Below, piece by piece: positions 1 through 8,131 of a stretch of DNA of 27,662 bases. The stretch lies in assembly GCA_002432195.1 (NCBI GenBank), contig DJGG01000043.1:563-28224 (forward strand), given 5' to 3'. This DNA is from Desulfobacteraceae bacterium UBA5852. Its GTDB lineage: Bacteria; Desulfobacterota; Desulfobacteria; Desulfobacterales; UBA5852. A program made the translations under genes and the position numbers. The first letter of the stretch is position 1; every line of letters starts with the position of its first letter. The notes below the pieces were generated by a model, which searched no databases, was not told where the DNA came from, and saw nothing but the letters and a program-made list of their open reading frames with translations.

Positions 1-114
1 GAGGTTGCTCCGCTTTTCGCATTGCGCCGCGCCTTGCCTTTCGGCCCGATGCTTGTTTAGCCACAGCCTGTCAAGCGATGCGATCGAGCGGGAACACGTA
101 ACAGGAGGGTTGTG

Positions 115-414
115 ATGCAAAAGGCGATTGTGTGGATTGCCTTCATGGCGATCATGTGTCTTTTGGCGGCCGCCGCCGGCTGGACCGCCTCGCCGGCGAC
201 CAAGGTGCAGGTGGTCTCCATTCAGGGAACCGTCACCGAAGATGAGCAACTCATGGACAATGCGGGACAGCGCTATAGCGTGGTCCTCGACGCCCAGGGT
301 GAATTGCTTCTGGGGGAAGTCGGCAGGATGGTGGAAGTCCGGGGCAAGCTCACGGAGGATAGCTTCGGGCGGAAGACCCTTCAGGTCCAAGCCTACAAGG
401 TGCTGGAAAATTAA
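115..414 (+). CDS. Small exported OB-fold-like protein of unknown function
   Basis: This encodes 99 aa. The N-terminus has a short basic segment followed by a hydrophobic stretch of about 18 residues ending in small residues (AAAAGW), which reads as a signal peptide or a single membrane anchor. The mature part is about 70 residues of alternating beta-type sequence with VxGxV, an LxDxxGxxY segment, and VGxxVEVRGKL followed by LQVQAYKVLE. That pattern resembles small bacterial OB-fold domains. The ATG at 115 is preferred over the GTG at 112 because AGGAGGG at 103-109 then lies 5 bases away instead of 2. It stands alone and converges on the glrR-like gene, with a strong terminator between them. 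The function is not known; the OB-fold assignment is by pattern only. Confidence 0.75.
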   Translation: MQKAIVWIAFMAIMCLLAAAAGWTASPATKVQVVSIQGTVTEDEQLMDNAGQRYSVVLDAQGELLLGEVGRMVEVRGKLTEDSFGRKTLQVQAYKVLEN

Positions 415-464
415 GCGTTGCCGTCAGGCGACCACCGGATTCGGCGATCTTGGATCGCCGTCCA

Positions 465-502
465 GGGGGGCCGCGGCGTGCCCGTCACGCCGCCGGCCCC
501 CC
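465..502. terminator. Bidirectional terminator hairpin between convergent genes
   Basis: A GC-rich inverted repeat has arms at about 465-480 and 486-502 (six G, then CCG, then CGGCGTG, against the complementary arm with one bulged base) and a 5-base loop CCCGT. It sits between the 3' ends of the OB-fold-like gene and the response-regulator gene. The T-run is short (CTTCAATT), so termination may be less than complete in the plus direction. The rest of 415-567 holds nothing else that I can support. Confidence 0.6.
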
Positions 503-567
503 TTCAATTCCAAGCGGCGGGAAGGCGGCTACCCGGCCTGCGGCGCAAGACGGCTCCCAGGCGACGG

Positions 568-1923
<1,356 letters not shown>

Positions 1924-2004
1924 GCGGAACCTCCCGTGCCGCTGCTGTCCGCTGGCGGCGGGAACCAGGGCCGCTGCGCCGGCCTGCGCGCCCGGGTGCC
2001 GGTG

Positions 2005-2547
2005 TCAGGGCGGGCTGCGTCGCTTGCGTTGCGCGGTACCGAGATCGACCTGCTTGAGGCGCTCCAGGCGTTGTTCCAGCACCTGAATCTGGTGGTGTGC
2101 CGTCTCCAGCCGGGTGCGCATCTCGAGGCGTTCGGCGGACAGGAGCTGGGCGGTCTGGCGCGCCAAAGCCAGCTGGAGCAGCAGGGACCGCAGGACAATT
2201 GCCTCGGGTTGCCGGTGCGATTCGGGATACGTGGTGGCCAGGGTATCCAAATATTCGGCGGCCGCCAGGGGGTCGGCCTTCGGATTGCGGGGATCGCCGG
2301 CGATCAGCGCCTTGAGGAACAGCGCCTCATCGGCGGGGACGCCCCCGGTGCCGCGGGCGAGCCGTCCCAGTTCCGCAGCGGCGGCCGCGTGCCGCCCCTG
2401 GGCCAAAAGAGCCTCGGCATGGGTCAACGAGGCCGCCGGGGGGGCCGGCGGGCGGCCGGTGGCGCAACCCGTCAGCCAGGCGAGCATCAGGCCCGCGGCA
2501 AGGTGAAGCAGAAGGTGCTGCCGGCCCCTGGGCGGCTTTCGGCCCAT
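2005..2547 (-). CDS. qseG: QseG-like outer-membrane lipoprotein
   Basis: This encodes 180 aa. The start at 2547 is chosen because GGAGG lies six bases upstream and because it gives a proper lipoprotein signal: basic N-terminus, hydrophobic core, lipobox LTGC with the lipidated Cys at about residue 28. The mature part is helical and Ala/Leu/Gln rich (ALLAQGRHAAAAAELGRL, TPR-like) and ends in a coiled-coil-like segment (RLETAHHQIQVLEQRLERL) and a basic tail. It overlaps the 3' end of the kinase gene by 61 bases and precedes the response-regulator gene by 81 bases. In E. coli, QseG (YfhG) occupies this exact position and acts with the kinase QseE/GlrK. The assignment rests on this position and on lipoprotein and coiled-coil character rather than on residue-level similarity. 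Confidence 0.7.
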   Translation of the reverse strand: MGRKPPRGRQHLLLHLAAGLMLAWLTGCATGRPPAPPAASLTHAEALLAQGRHAAAAAELGRLARGTGGVPADEALFLKALIAGDPRNPKADPLAAAEYLDTLATTYPESHRQPEAIVLRSLLLQLALARQTAQLLSAERLEMRTRLETAHHQIQVLEQRLERLKQVDLGTAQRKRRSPP

Positions 2548-3989
2548 ATTTTGCCTCCGTGTGCCGTCACAATGTGTTTGGCGATGGTGAGCCCGAGGCC
2601 GGTGCCCCGTGCGGTGGGCCCTCCGGTTTCGATGCGGCGGAATTTTTCGAAGATTTTTTCCAGATCCTCCATGGCGATCCCCGTTCCGGTATCGCGCACC
2701 GCCATCTGCACGGGGTCGCCGGGCGCTTCCGGTGCTGCTGCGCAAACCCGCACGGCACCCCCGGCGGGGGTGAATTTCAGGGCATTCCCCAGCAGGTTTT
2801 CCAGCAATTGACTCAATTGCTCCTGATCGGCACGCACCAGCGGCAGCGTGGCCGGTTCCAGCGCCAGATCGATGCGGCGGGCCATGGCCAGCGGGGCCAG
2901 CTTCAACACGACCTGGCGCGCGATGGCCATGGGATCCACCGGAGCGATGCGATAAGCCATCATGTTGGCTTCCATGCGACTCAGATCGAGGATGCGGTTG
3001 ACGGAAGCGATCAGGCGGTCGCACTCACTGCGGATGATGGACAGCAGCTCGTCCTGCTGATGGGCGGACCCGGCCACGGCCCCTTCGCGCAGCAGCCCGG
3101 AAGCCTCCTTGATGACCGTCAGCGGCGTGCGCAGGTCATGGGAAACGTGACGGATGAAGTCTTCCTTCAATTCGTCCAATTCCTGCAGGCGCGTCCCCAT
3201 GCGATTGAAATCTTCCGCCAGGGCCTGGATTTCAGGGGGTGCGGCGATCCGACCGATGGCCTGGAAACGCCCCTTTGCCAGGGCCTGCATCTGGGCCTGC
3301 AGCAGTCGGATGGAGCGATTGACGCTGCGGGTGTTGGTCCAGGAGATCAGCAGCCCCAGGGATACACAGACCAGGGCTGCGGTGGCCGTCATGTCGAATA
3401 CCCGGCCGCTGATTTGTCCGGCCGCGCGGATCTTGGCATCCCGCCCCGCCTCGGCGGCCAGCACTACGGCGTGCAAGCGCTCAACCAGAGACTCCACCTG
3501 GACTTCCCCGGATTCCGGGGGCGGTTCGGCGGAGTCCTGCGGCGGCATCCGTTCCGCGCGGGCATCCACCTGGGCGGCATACGCCCGCTCCAGGCGCTGG
3601 GCCTCGAGGACAAGTGCCTGGAGGGGGGTGTCCCGCACCAGGTGCACGAGGGCGGCCAGTTTACCCTGGAAGGCCTCTTGGCTGTCCACGAAACGGAGGT
3701 AGAAATCCCGATCCCGGGCGATATGGAATTTCTGCTCCAGGGCGGCCAACGACCCCAGGCTGTCCTCCAGGCTTTCGGCCTGCCGCGCCGCATCCCCGTA
3801 AACGGTGGAGGCCTCGACGGCGAGCCGATTGATCCGGTTGAGCTGGAGGGTGACGTAGAAGCCCAGGGCCAGCACGAGGAAGAGAATGGCCAGATATCCC
3901 AGGGTCAAGCGTTGAAACAGGGTGGCATTGACCATTCCCGGGAAGTGGAGCAAAGAACGCGCCAGACCGGCGCGGCCCGTGGCCGCCAT
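2487..3989 (-). CDS. glrK: Sensor histidine kinase, GlrK/QseE type
   Basis: This encodes up to 500 aa. A first membrane helix lies near residues 29-49, then a periplasmic helical domain of about 150 residues, a second membrane helix at about 199-217, HAMP at about 218-270, the H-box HVSHDLRTPL with phospho-acceptor His284, and a HATPase_c domain with N box (ENLLGNALKF), DTGTGI and GTGLGL. All core kinase motifs are intact. It should phosphorylate the GlrR-like regulator encoded two genes downstream. The start is uncertain: neither 3989 nor the Met at residue 19 (3935) has a clear ribosome binding site. The 3' end overlaps the lipoprotein gene, which supports co-translation. The periplasmic signal cannot be read from the sequence. 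Confidence 0.88.
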   Translation of the reverse strand: MAATGRAGLARSLLHFPGMVNATLFQRLTLGYLAILFLVLALGFYVTLQLNRINRLAVEASTVYGDAARQAESLEDSLGSLAALEQKFHIARDRDFYLRFVDSQEAFQGKLAALVHLVRDTPLQALVLEAQRLERAYAAQVDARAERMPPQDSAEPPPESGEVQVESLVERLHAVVLAAEAGRDAKIRAAGQISGRVFDMTATAALVCVSLGLLISWTNTRSVNRSIRLLQAQMQALAKGRFQAIGRIAAPPEIQALAEDFNRMGTRLQELDELKEDFIRHVSHDLRTPLTVIKEASGLLREGAVAGSAHQQDELLSIIRSECDRLIASVNRILDLSRMEANMMAYRIAPVDPMAIARQVVLKLAPLAMARRIDLALEPATLPLVRADQEQLSQLLENLLGNALKFTPAGGAVRVCAAAPEAPGDPVQMAVRDTGTGIAMEDLEKIFEKFRRIETGGPTARGTGLGLTIAKHIVTAHGGKIWAESRPGAGSTFCFTLPRA

Positions 3990-4139
3990 CGGCGGGTGCT
4001 CTAAATCGGGGATTCGTGAGGCCGCGGCGGCGCAGAGGGGCGGGCGAAACAGGGGAGCGCGTGCGGGAAAGGACAGCCGTGTATCTTAAACTGCACGGGA
4101 GGGGACCGGTGCGGGCGCGGGCCTTCGCGCGGGACCGGT

Positions 4140-4184
4140 AAAAGTGCCCGGTGGTGTTGCCCGGGCTTTTAGCGGAATTATAGT
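4140..4184 (+). promoter_or_regulatory. Probable promoter with overlapping inverted repeat
   Basis: TTGCCC (4157-4162) is followed after 16 bases by TATAGT (4179-4184), a reasonable sigma-70 promoter for the gene starting at 4247. An imperfect inverted repeat, AAAAG-(TG)-CCCGG against CCGGG-CTTTT (4140-4170), covers the -35 box. It could be an operator or a terminator for something transcribed from further left. The rest of the 257-base gap between the kinase start and 4247 shows no gene. Confidence 0.4.
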
Positions 4185-4246
4185 CTGCCAAAGGAAGCGG
4201 CGGCGGGTATTCAACCTCCCCCGCCCCCATGCCAAGGAGCAACATC

Positions 4247-4756
4247 ATGTACGAGTTGAAGAAAATATCACCGGAGGTCATCCCCGGCGCGCTGTCCAAG
4301 GCCGAACGCTATCGCCTGCTGAACGACCCCCTGGAGGCGGAGAGCATCTGCCTGGACGTGCTCGAGGTGGAACCGGACAATCAGGACGCCCTGATCATTC
4401 TGCTGCTGGCGCTGACCGATCAGTTCAAGCGGGAGCTGTTTCCGGCCTTCACCCGGGCCAAGGAGGTTCTGGGGCGCCTGAGCGACCGTTATTGCAAGGA
4501 ATACTACAGCGGAATGATTTGCGAACGCCGGGCCAAGGTGCATCTGGAGCGTGGCGGCCCCGGGTCCGGCCCGGTGGTCTACGGGTGGCTGGCGCAGGCC
4601 ATGAAGCACTATGAGCGGGCATTGGACAGTTGCTCCCCGGGCGACCAGGACGCCGTCCTGCGGTGGAACACCTGCGCCCGCATCATCATGCAGCATCCCG
4701 ACGTGCGTCCGGCCGAAACGGAGGAACGGGAGGAATTGCTGGACGCCTGGGACTGA
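4247..4756 (+). CDS. TPR-like helical-repeat protein of unknown function
   Basis: This encodes 169 aa. AAGGAG at 4234-4239 supports the ATG at 4247 rather than the in-frame ATG at 4229. There is no signal peptide, so the protein is probably cytoplasmic. The sequence is helical with TPR-like spacing: AESICLDVLEVEPDNQDALIILLLAL reads as one repeat in two pieces, and a second repeat-like helix occurs near YGWLAQAMKHYERALDS. It ends acidic (EEREELLDAWD). It is a single gene converging on the thioesterase gene, with 18 bases between stops. Such proteins usually act as protein-interaction scaffolds. I recognise no named family. Confidence 0.75.
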   Translation: MYELKKISPEVIPGALSKAERYRLLNDPLEAESICLDVLEVEPDNQDALIILLLALTDQFKRELFPAFTRAKEVLGRLSDRYCKEYYSGMICERRAKVHLERGGPGSGPVVYGWLAQAMKHYERALDSCSPGDQDAVLRWNTCARIIMQHPDVRPAETEEREELLDAWD

Positions 4757-4774
4757 CGCCGGGCCGCAACGCCA

Positions 4775-5167
4775 TCAACCCGCGGCCGCCGTGGGCGGGA
4801 TGGGCCGCAGGTTTTTATGGCGGTCGATGCAGACGAGGTGGATCTCGGCCTTCACCGCGGGTTTGCGGCCGCCGGGCCGCCAGGCTTCCTGGTGCCAGAC
4901 CAGGCGATAGTCGCTGTCCTTGCGGACGCGGGAGCGGATTTCCAGGGTTTCGCCGAATTCGGCCCCGTCCTGGTAGCCCACCTCCGCCCGGTACACCGCA
5001 AACCCAAGCCCCGCCTCTTTCCACAGGCGTACCAGTTCCGCCGGGCCGATGACGGCTTCCCGGGCACGTTCGAAATACTTCAGGTAGTTGGCGTGGTAGA
5101 CCACACCGGAGTGATCGGTGTCTTCGTAATAGACTTGCACCTGGAATCGATGCGCTTCGCTTTCCAT
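4775..5167 (-). CDS. ybgC: YbgC-type acyl-CoA thioesterase (4HBT hotdog fold)
   Basis: This encodes 130 aa, the standard length for the YbgC/FadM family. The family signature is present near the N-terminus: YYEDTDHSGVVYHANYLKYF, with the catalytic Asp in DTD (about residue 18). The rest shows the alternating strands of a hotdog fold (LEIRSRVRKDSDYRLVWHQEA). YbgC enzymes hydrolyse short- or long-chain acyl-CoA or acyl-ACP thioesters and are often encoded near tol-pal; no tol-pal genes are visible here. It follows the Cys-cluster gene by 23 bases on the same strand and is the last gene of that operon. The family assignment is firm; the substrate is unknown. Confidence 0.88.
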   Translation of the reverse strand: MESEAHRFQVQVYYEDTDHSGVVYHANYLKYFERAREAVIGPAELVRLWKEAGLGFAVYRAEVGYQDGAEFGETLEIRSRVRKDSDYRLVWHQEAWRPGGRKPAVKAEIHLVCIDRHKNLRPIPPTAAAG

Positions 5168-5190
5168 GGCCGCTCTTTCCCCTGCCGGCG

Positions 5191-5787
5191 TCAGGCGCCG
5201 TCCGCCGGCGGGTGGCCGGGCACCGGCCAGGGGGCCATCGCCAGCGCGTGGGCCAGGCTCACACGGGTTTCAGCGGATTCCCGGCCGGTGCGTTTCACGA
5301 ACAGGGCGTTGACCGCGGCCAGGGTCCGGTTGAGATGGTCCAGGTCGAGGAGGTCCTCGCCCGCCAGGGTTTCCCCGGCCTGGAAATTGAGAGGGCAGAC
5401 ATCCACGCGCGGGCGGCCGTCGAGGTGGTAGAGCAAGGGGAGCCCCTGGGTGCGGCAGATGAGCGGCCGCGCCGCGTACAGGGCGCAGGCGCGGTCCACC
5501 AGCAGGGGGCAGCGTTGATCGGCGGCCATGCGCCGGGCACGTTGCCGCAGGGCCTCGCCCGCCCCCGGGGCCAGCCCGGCCAGGGCGGCACCCAGGGCCG
5601 CGGCTTCCACCGGGAAGACGCTGAGGTGGCGGCAGCAAGCGTCGCACCCGCGGCGGCATTGCAGGCTTGTGGGCCAGCGACGGCGAACGGCGGCGGCGTG
5701 CGCGTCCACCCGGGCGGTCAGGCGGTGGTAATTGGCCAATTCCGCGGCCGGGTCGACGCCGGCCAGGGCCTGAAAGTCTGCGCTCAT
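5191..5787 (-). CDS. YkgJ-family cysteine-cluster protein
   Basis: This encodes 198 aa. The start ATG at 5787 overlaps the stop of the upstream TPR gene (ATGA), so the two are probably translationally coupled. It has the CxxxCxxCC cluster typical of the YkgJ/CxxCxxCC family (CRRGCDACC, Cys44, 48, 51, 52) and a second conserved set (CPLLVDRACALYAARPLICR), then CPLNF further on. These cysteines are thought to bind zinc or an Fe-S centre. The biochemical role of the family is not established; some members have been linked to protein modification or metal handling. There is no signal peptide. Confidence 0.82.
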   Translation of the reverse strand: MSADFQALAGVDPAAELANYHRLTARVDAHAAAVRRRWPTSLQCRRGCDACCRHLSVFPVEAAALGAALAGLAPGAGEALRQRARRMAADQRCPLLVDRACALYAARPLICRTQGLPLLYHLDGRPRVDVCPLNFQAGETLAGEDLLDLDHLNRTLAAVNALFVKRTGRESAETRVSLAHALAMAPWPVPGHPPADGA

Positions 5788-6317
5788 GACCGGCTCACCG
5801 GTGGGGCCGCCAAGCGGCGCCGCATTTCCGCCACCAGCTCCATGTGGCGCCGGTTGCGCGGGTCTTCGGCCAGGGCTTTGCGTCCCCACTCCAGCGCCTG
5901 GGCCCACTCCCCCAATTGGCGGTAATTCTCCGCAATCGCGTAATAGATCGGCCCCGGGGCGACCCGCCGGGCCGCCTGGGGAATGCCCAGCACGCCCTTG
6001 AAATCCCGCACCGCCTCGTGGTGCCGGCGCAGCACGGTCTGACAGGCGCCGCGGCCGATCAGACTTTCCTCGTCCCGGGGGATCAGGGCCAGGGCACGGG
6101 TGTAATGCGCCGCGGCCTCCTCCAGGCGCCCTTCCACTTCGCAGATTTTTCCCAGGTAAAAATGGGCGGTGTCACCGTCCGGGGTGTGGAACCCGGGATC
6201 CAGAGCCACGACGCGCTCGAAGGCCGCAACGGCGCGGACACCGTCGGGCTGATGGAAACAGCGCAGGCCCTCGGCAAACCAGTGCTCAGGGCTTTCGGGG
6301 TCGGGGGGCGTGGTCAT
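5784..6317 (-). CDS. Tetratricopeptide-repeat protein
   Basis: This encodes 177 aa with at least three TPR units: GVRAVAAFERVVALDPGF, then RLEEAAAHYTRALALIPRD, then EWAQALEWGRKALAEDPRN, each with the usual A/F/P positions. There is no signal peptide. It is the first gene of a three-gene minus-strand operon with the YkgJ-like and YbgC-like genes, coupled to the next by an ATGA overlap. AGGAGG lies upstream of the ATG, but about 13 bases away, so initiation may be weak. The role is unknown; a scaffold for the two partner proteins is a guess from position only. Confidence 0.82.
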   Translation of the reverse strand: MTTPPDPESPEHWFAEGLRCFHQPDGVRAVAAFERVVALDPGFHTPDGDTAHFYLGKICEVEGRLEEAAAHYTRALALIPRDEESLIGRGACQTVLRRHHEAVRDFKGVLGIPQAARRVAPGPIYYAIAENYRQLGEWAQALEWGRKALAEDPRNRRHMELVAEMRRRLAAPPVSRS

Positions 6318-6398
6318 GGGTGCGGGGGGCCCTCCTGGGGAGCGAAGGTGGCCAGGCGGAAGCCATGCGTGTTGGGCCTAGTCGGCTGGGGATAAACC

Positions 6399-6416
6399 AC
6401 ATCCCGGCGGGGATGT
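6399..6416. repeat. Perfect palindrome upstream of lexA, possible operator
   Basis: ACATCCC-GGCG-GGGATGT has two 7-base arms with a 4-base spacer. It lies in the divergent region between the TPR gene (starts 6317, minus) and lexA (starts 6534, plus), upstream of the lexA promoter. It could be a regulator binding site for either direction. No T-run follows it, so it is not a classical terminator. Confidence 0.35.
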
Positions 6417-6446
6417 CCAGGGACAAGGGGATTCCGCTACACAGAC

Positions 6447-6498
6447 TTTACAAATCATTTACATCGGCATTGACATTCCTCGTGGAGCCGCTTACCCT
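6447..6498 (+). promoter_or_regulatory. lexA promoter with adjacent TTTACA direct repeats
   Basis: TTGACA (6470-6475) followed after 17 bases by TACCCT (6493-6498) is a good sigma-70 promoter for the lexA operon. Immediately upstream lie two copies of TTTACA (6447-6452 and 6458-6463), and the -35 box itself is similar, giving TTKACA every 11-12 bases on one face of the helix. The core TTAC-N7-TTAC has the same geometry as the alphaproteobacterial LexA box GTTC-N7-GTTC. LexA binding is inferred, not shown. Confidence 0.55.
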
Positions 6499-6533
6499 GG
6501 TCTCATCGACAACGGCAACCCGAGGAGGCCGCC

Positions 6534-7160
6534 ATGGCAGAGGAGTTGACCGCCCGCCAGCAGGAGTTGTTGCATTATCTGGAACGGGAGATCGCCCGGG
6601 AGGGGCGGGCCCCCAGCCTGCGGGAAGCGGCGGCGGACCTGGGGGTGAGCCACGCGGCCGTGGCCCAGACCCTCAAGGCCCTGGAGCGCAAGGGGGTGGT
6701 GCGGCGGGAAGGGCGCTACAGTCGCAACGTGCACCTGCTCAACCGCTCCCAGGAAACCGCCGGTGTGCAGCGCTGGCGGGAGATTCCCGTCATCGGCCGC
6801 GTGACGGCGGGGTTGCCCATGTACGCCCAGCAGGAGTGGGACGGCACCCTGGTGTTGGACGCCGAGGGTTTCCCCGGCCGGGACTTGTTCGCCCTCCGCG
6901 TGCGCGGCGACTCCATGCGCGGGGTGGGCATCCTGGAGGGTGATCTGGCCGTCTGCGAACCGCGCCAGTACGCCGTCGACGGCGAGATTGTGGTGGTCCT
7001 GGTGGGGGGCGAGGAGGCGACGGTCAAGCGGTTTTTTCGACGGCCCGACCACGTGGAGCTGCGTCCCGAAAACCCCGCCTACCCCGTCATGCGCTACGGG
7101 TTCGGCGAGGTGCTGGTCCAGGGGAAGGTGGTGGGCATCGTCCGCACGGCGAGGGATTGA
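6534..7160 (+). CDS. lexA: LexA repressor of the SOS response
   Basis: This encodes 208 aa, the normal LexA length. The N-terminal winged helix has the LexA layout (TARQQELLHYLERE, then APSLREAAADLGVSHAAVAQ). Its recognition helix differs from the E. coli sequence, so the operator may be different too. The self-cleavage site is Ala92-Gly93 (VTAGLP). The catalytic dyad is Ser127 (GDSMRG) and Lys165 (ATVKRF). All residues needed for RecA-stimulated autocleavage are present. GAGGAGG at 6522-6528 precedes the ATG. It is the first gene of a plus-strand cassette with DUF72, an ImuB-like gene and dnaE2, so it probably controls its own operon. Confidence 0.96.
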   Translation: MAEELTARQQELLHYLEREIAREGRAPSLREAAADLGVSHAAVAQTLKALERKGVVRREGRYSRNVHLLNRSQETAGVQRWREIPVIGRVTAGLPMYAQQEWDGTLVLDAEGFPGRDLFALRVRGDSMRGVGILEGDLAVCEPRQYAVDGEIVVVLVGGEEATVKRFFRRPDHVELRPENPAYPVMRYGFGEVLVQGKVVGIVRTARD

Positions 7161-7261
7161 GCCGGCGGTGGTCCCGACGAACCCATGGGCGCCGCCCGGG
7201 GGCGCGACGGTACGGCCCGGCGTTGGTGCGGGCCGATAGGACGTGGACCGAGGAGGGTAGG

Positions 7262-8131
7262 ATGCAAATGGAGACGGCGCACGCCGCCACAGACGCCAGC
7301 GGGCGCATTCTGGTGGGCACCAGCGGCTATTCGTATGCCGAATGGGTGCCGGCCGGGATCTATCCCGCCGGCACGCGCCCCGGCGGGATGCTGCCGGCGT
7401 ACGCGGCCGCCTTCCCGGCCACGGAACTCAATTACACCTGGTACCAGATGCCCAAGGCCGCGGCGCTGGAACGCATGCTGGCCCAGGTGCCGCCGCACTT
7501 CCGGTTTGCCGCCAAGCTCACCCGCAGCATGACCCACGAGGTGGAGCCGGGCCAGTGGCGGGGGCAGGCGGCCCGCTTCCGGGACGGGGTGGCGCCCCTC
7601 TTGCGGGCCGACCAGCTGGCCGCGGTCCTGGTGCAACTGCCGCCCACCTTCCACCGGACCCAGGCCCACCGCCGCTATCTGGCGGCCCTGCTCGACGAAT
7701 TGGCCGGCCTGCCCCTGGCGGTGGAATTCCGCCACGTCTCCTGGGCGGCCGACCGGGTGTTTGCCGAATTGGAACGCCGTGCCGCCACTCTGGTGGCCGT
7801 GGACGTGCCCGCCCTGCCCGACCTCTTTCCGCCCCTGGACGTGGTGACCAGCGCCGACCTCTTCTACGTGCGCTTCCACGGCCGCAACACCCGCGGGTGG
7901 CGTTCGGGCCATATGCAGCAGCAGTTCGACTACGACTATGCCGACAGCGAATTGCGGGAGTGGGTGACGCGGCGCATCGCGGGCATGGCCCGGCGGGCGC
8001 GCCGGGGTGTGGTTTTTTTCAACAACCACGTCCGGGGGCAGGCGGCCCTCAACGCCCACCGCCTCGCGGGGCTGCTGGCCGCCGAAGGCCTCGGAGGAAA
8101 CGCCCCATGGACCGCGCCGTCATCCACTTGA
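7262..8131 (+). CDS. DUF72 (YecE-type) TIM-barrel protein in the SOS cassette
   Basis: This encodes 289 aa. The ATG at 7262 has GAGGAGGG just upstream; an earlier in-frame start near 7157 would add an Arg-rich stretch that looks like intergenic sequence. DUF72 hallmarks are present: VGTSGYSYAEW near the N-terminus, ATELNYTWYQMP, PPHFRFAAKL, LAVEFRHVSW and, near the end, YVRFHGRN and VVFFNNHVRG. The family fold is a TIM barrel; its biochemical activity is unknown. The 3' end overlaps the ImuB-like gene by 25 bases, so it is clearly part of the lexA-dnaE2 operon, where other bacteria often carry imuA. That placement suggests a role in damage tolerance, but this is inference. Confidence 0.88.
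   Translation: MQMETAHAATDASGRILVGTSGYSYAEWVPAGIYPAGTRPGGMLPAYAAAFPATELNYTWYQMPKAAALERMLAQVPPHFRFAAKLTRSMTHEVEPGQWRGQAARFRDGVAPLLRADQLAAVLVQLPPTFHRTQAHRRYLAALLDELAGLPLAVEFRHVSWAADRVFAELERRAATLVAVDVPALPDLFPPLDVVTSADLFYVRFHGRNTRGWRSGHMQQQFDYDYADSELREWVTRRIAGMARRARRGVVFFNNHVRGQAALNAHRLAGLLAAEGLGGNAPWTAPSST

Noticed and set aside
3990..4246. GlmY-like sRNA or GlrR binding site upstream of glrK, by analogy with E. coli
   Set aside because: No TGTC-N10-GACA site and no GG-N10-GC sigma-54 promoter found on reading this gap.
7157..7261. Extended DUF72 N-terminus starting near 7157
   Set aside because: Arg-rich, non-conserved translation; the ATG at 7262 has a strong ribosome binding site and begins near the family start.
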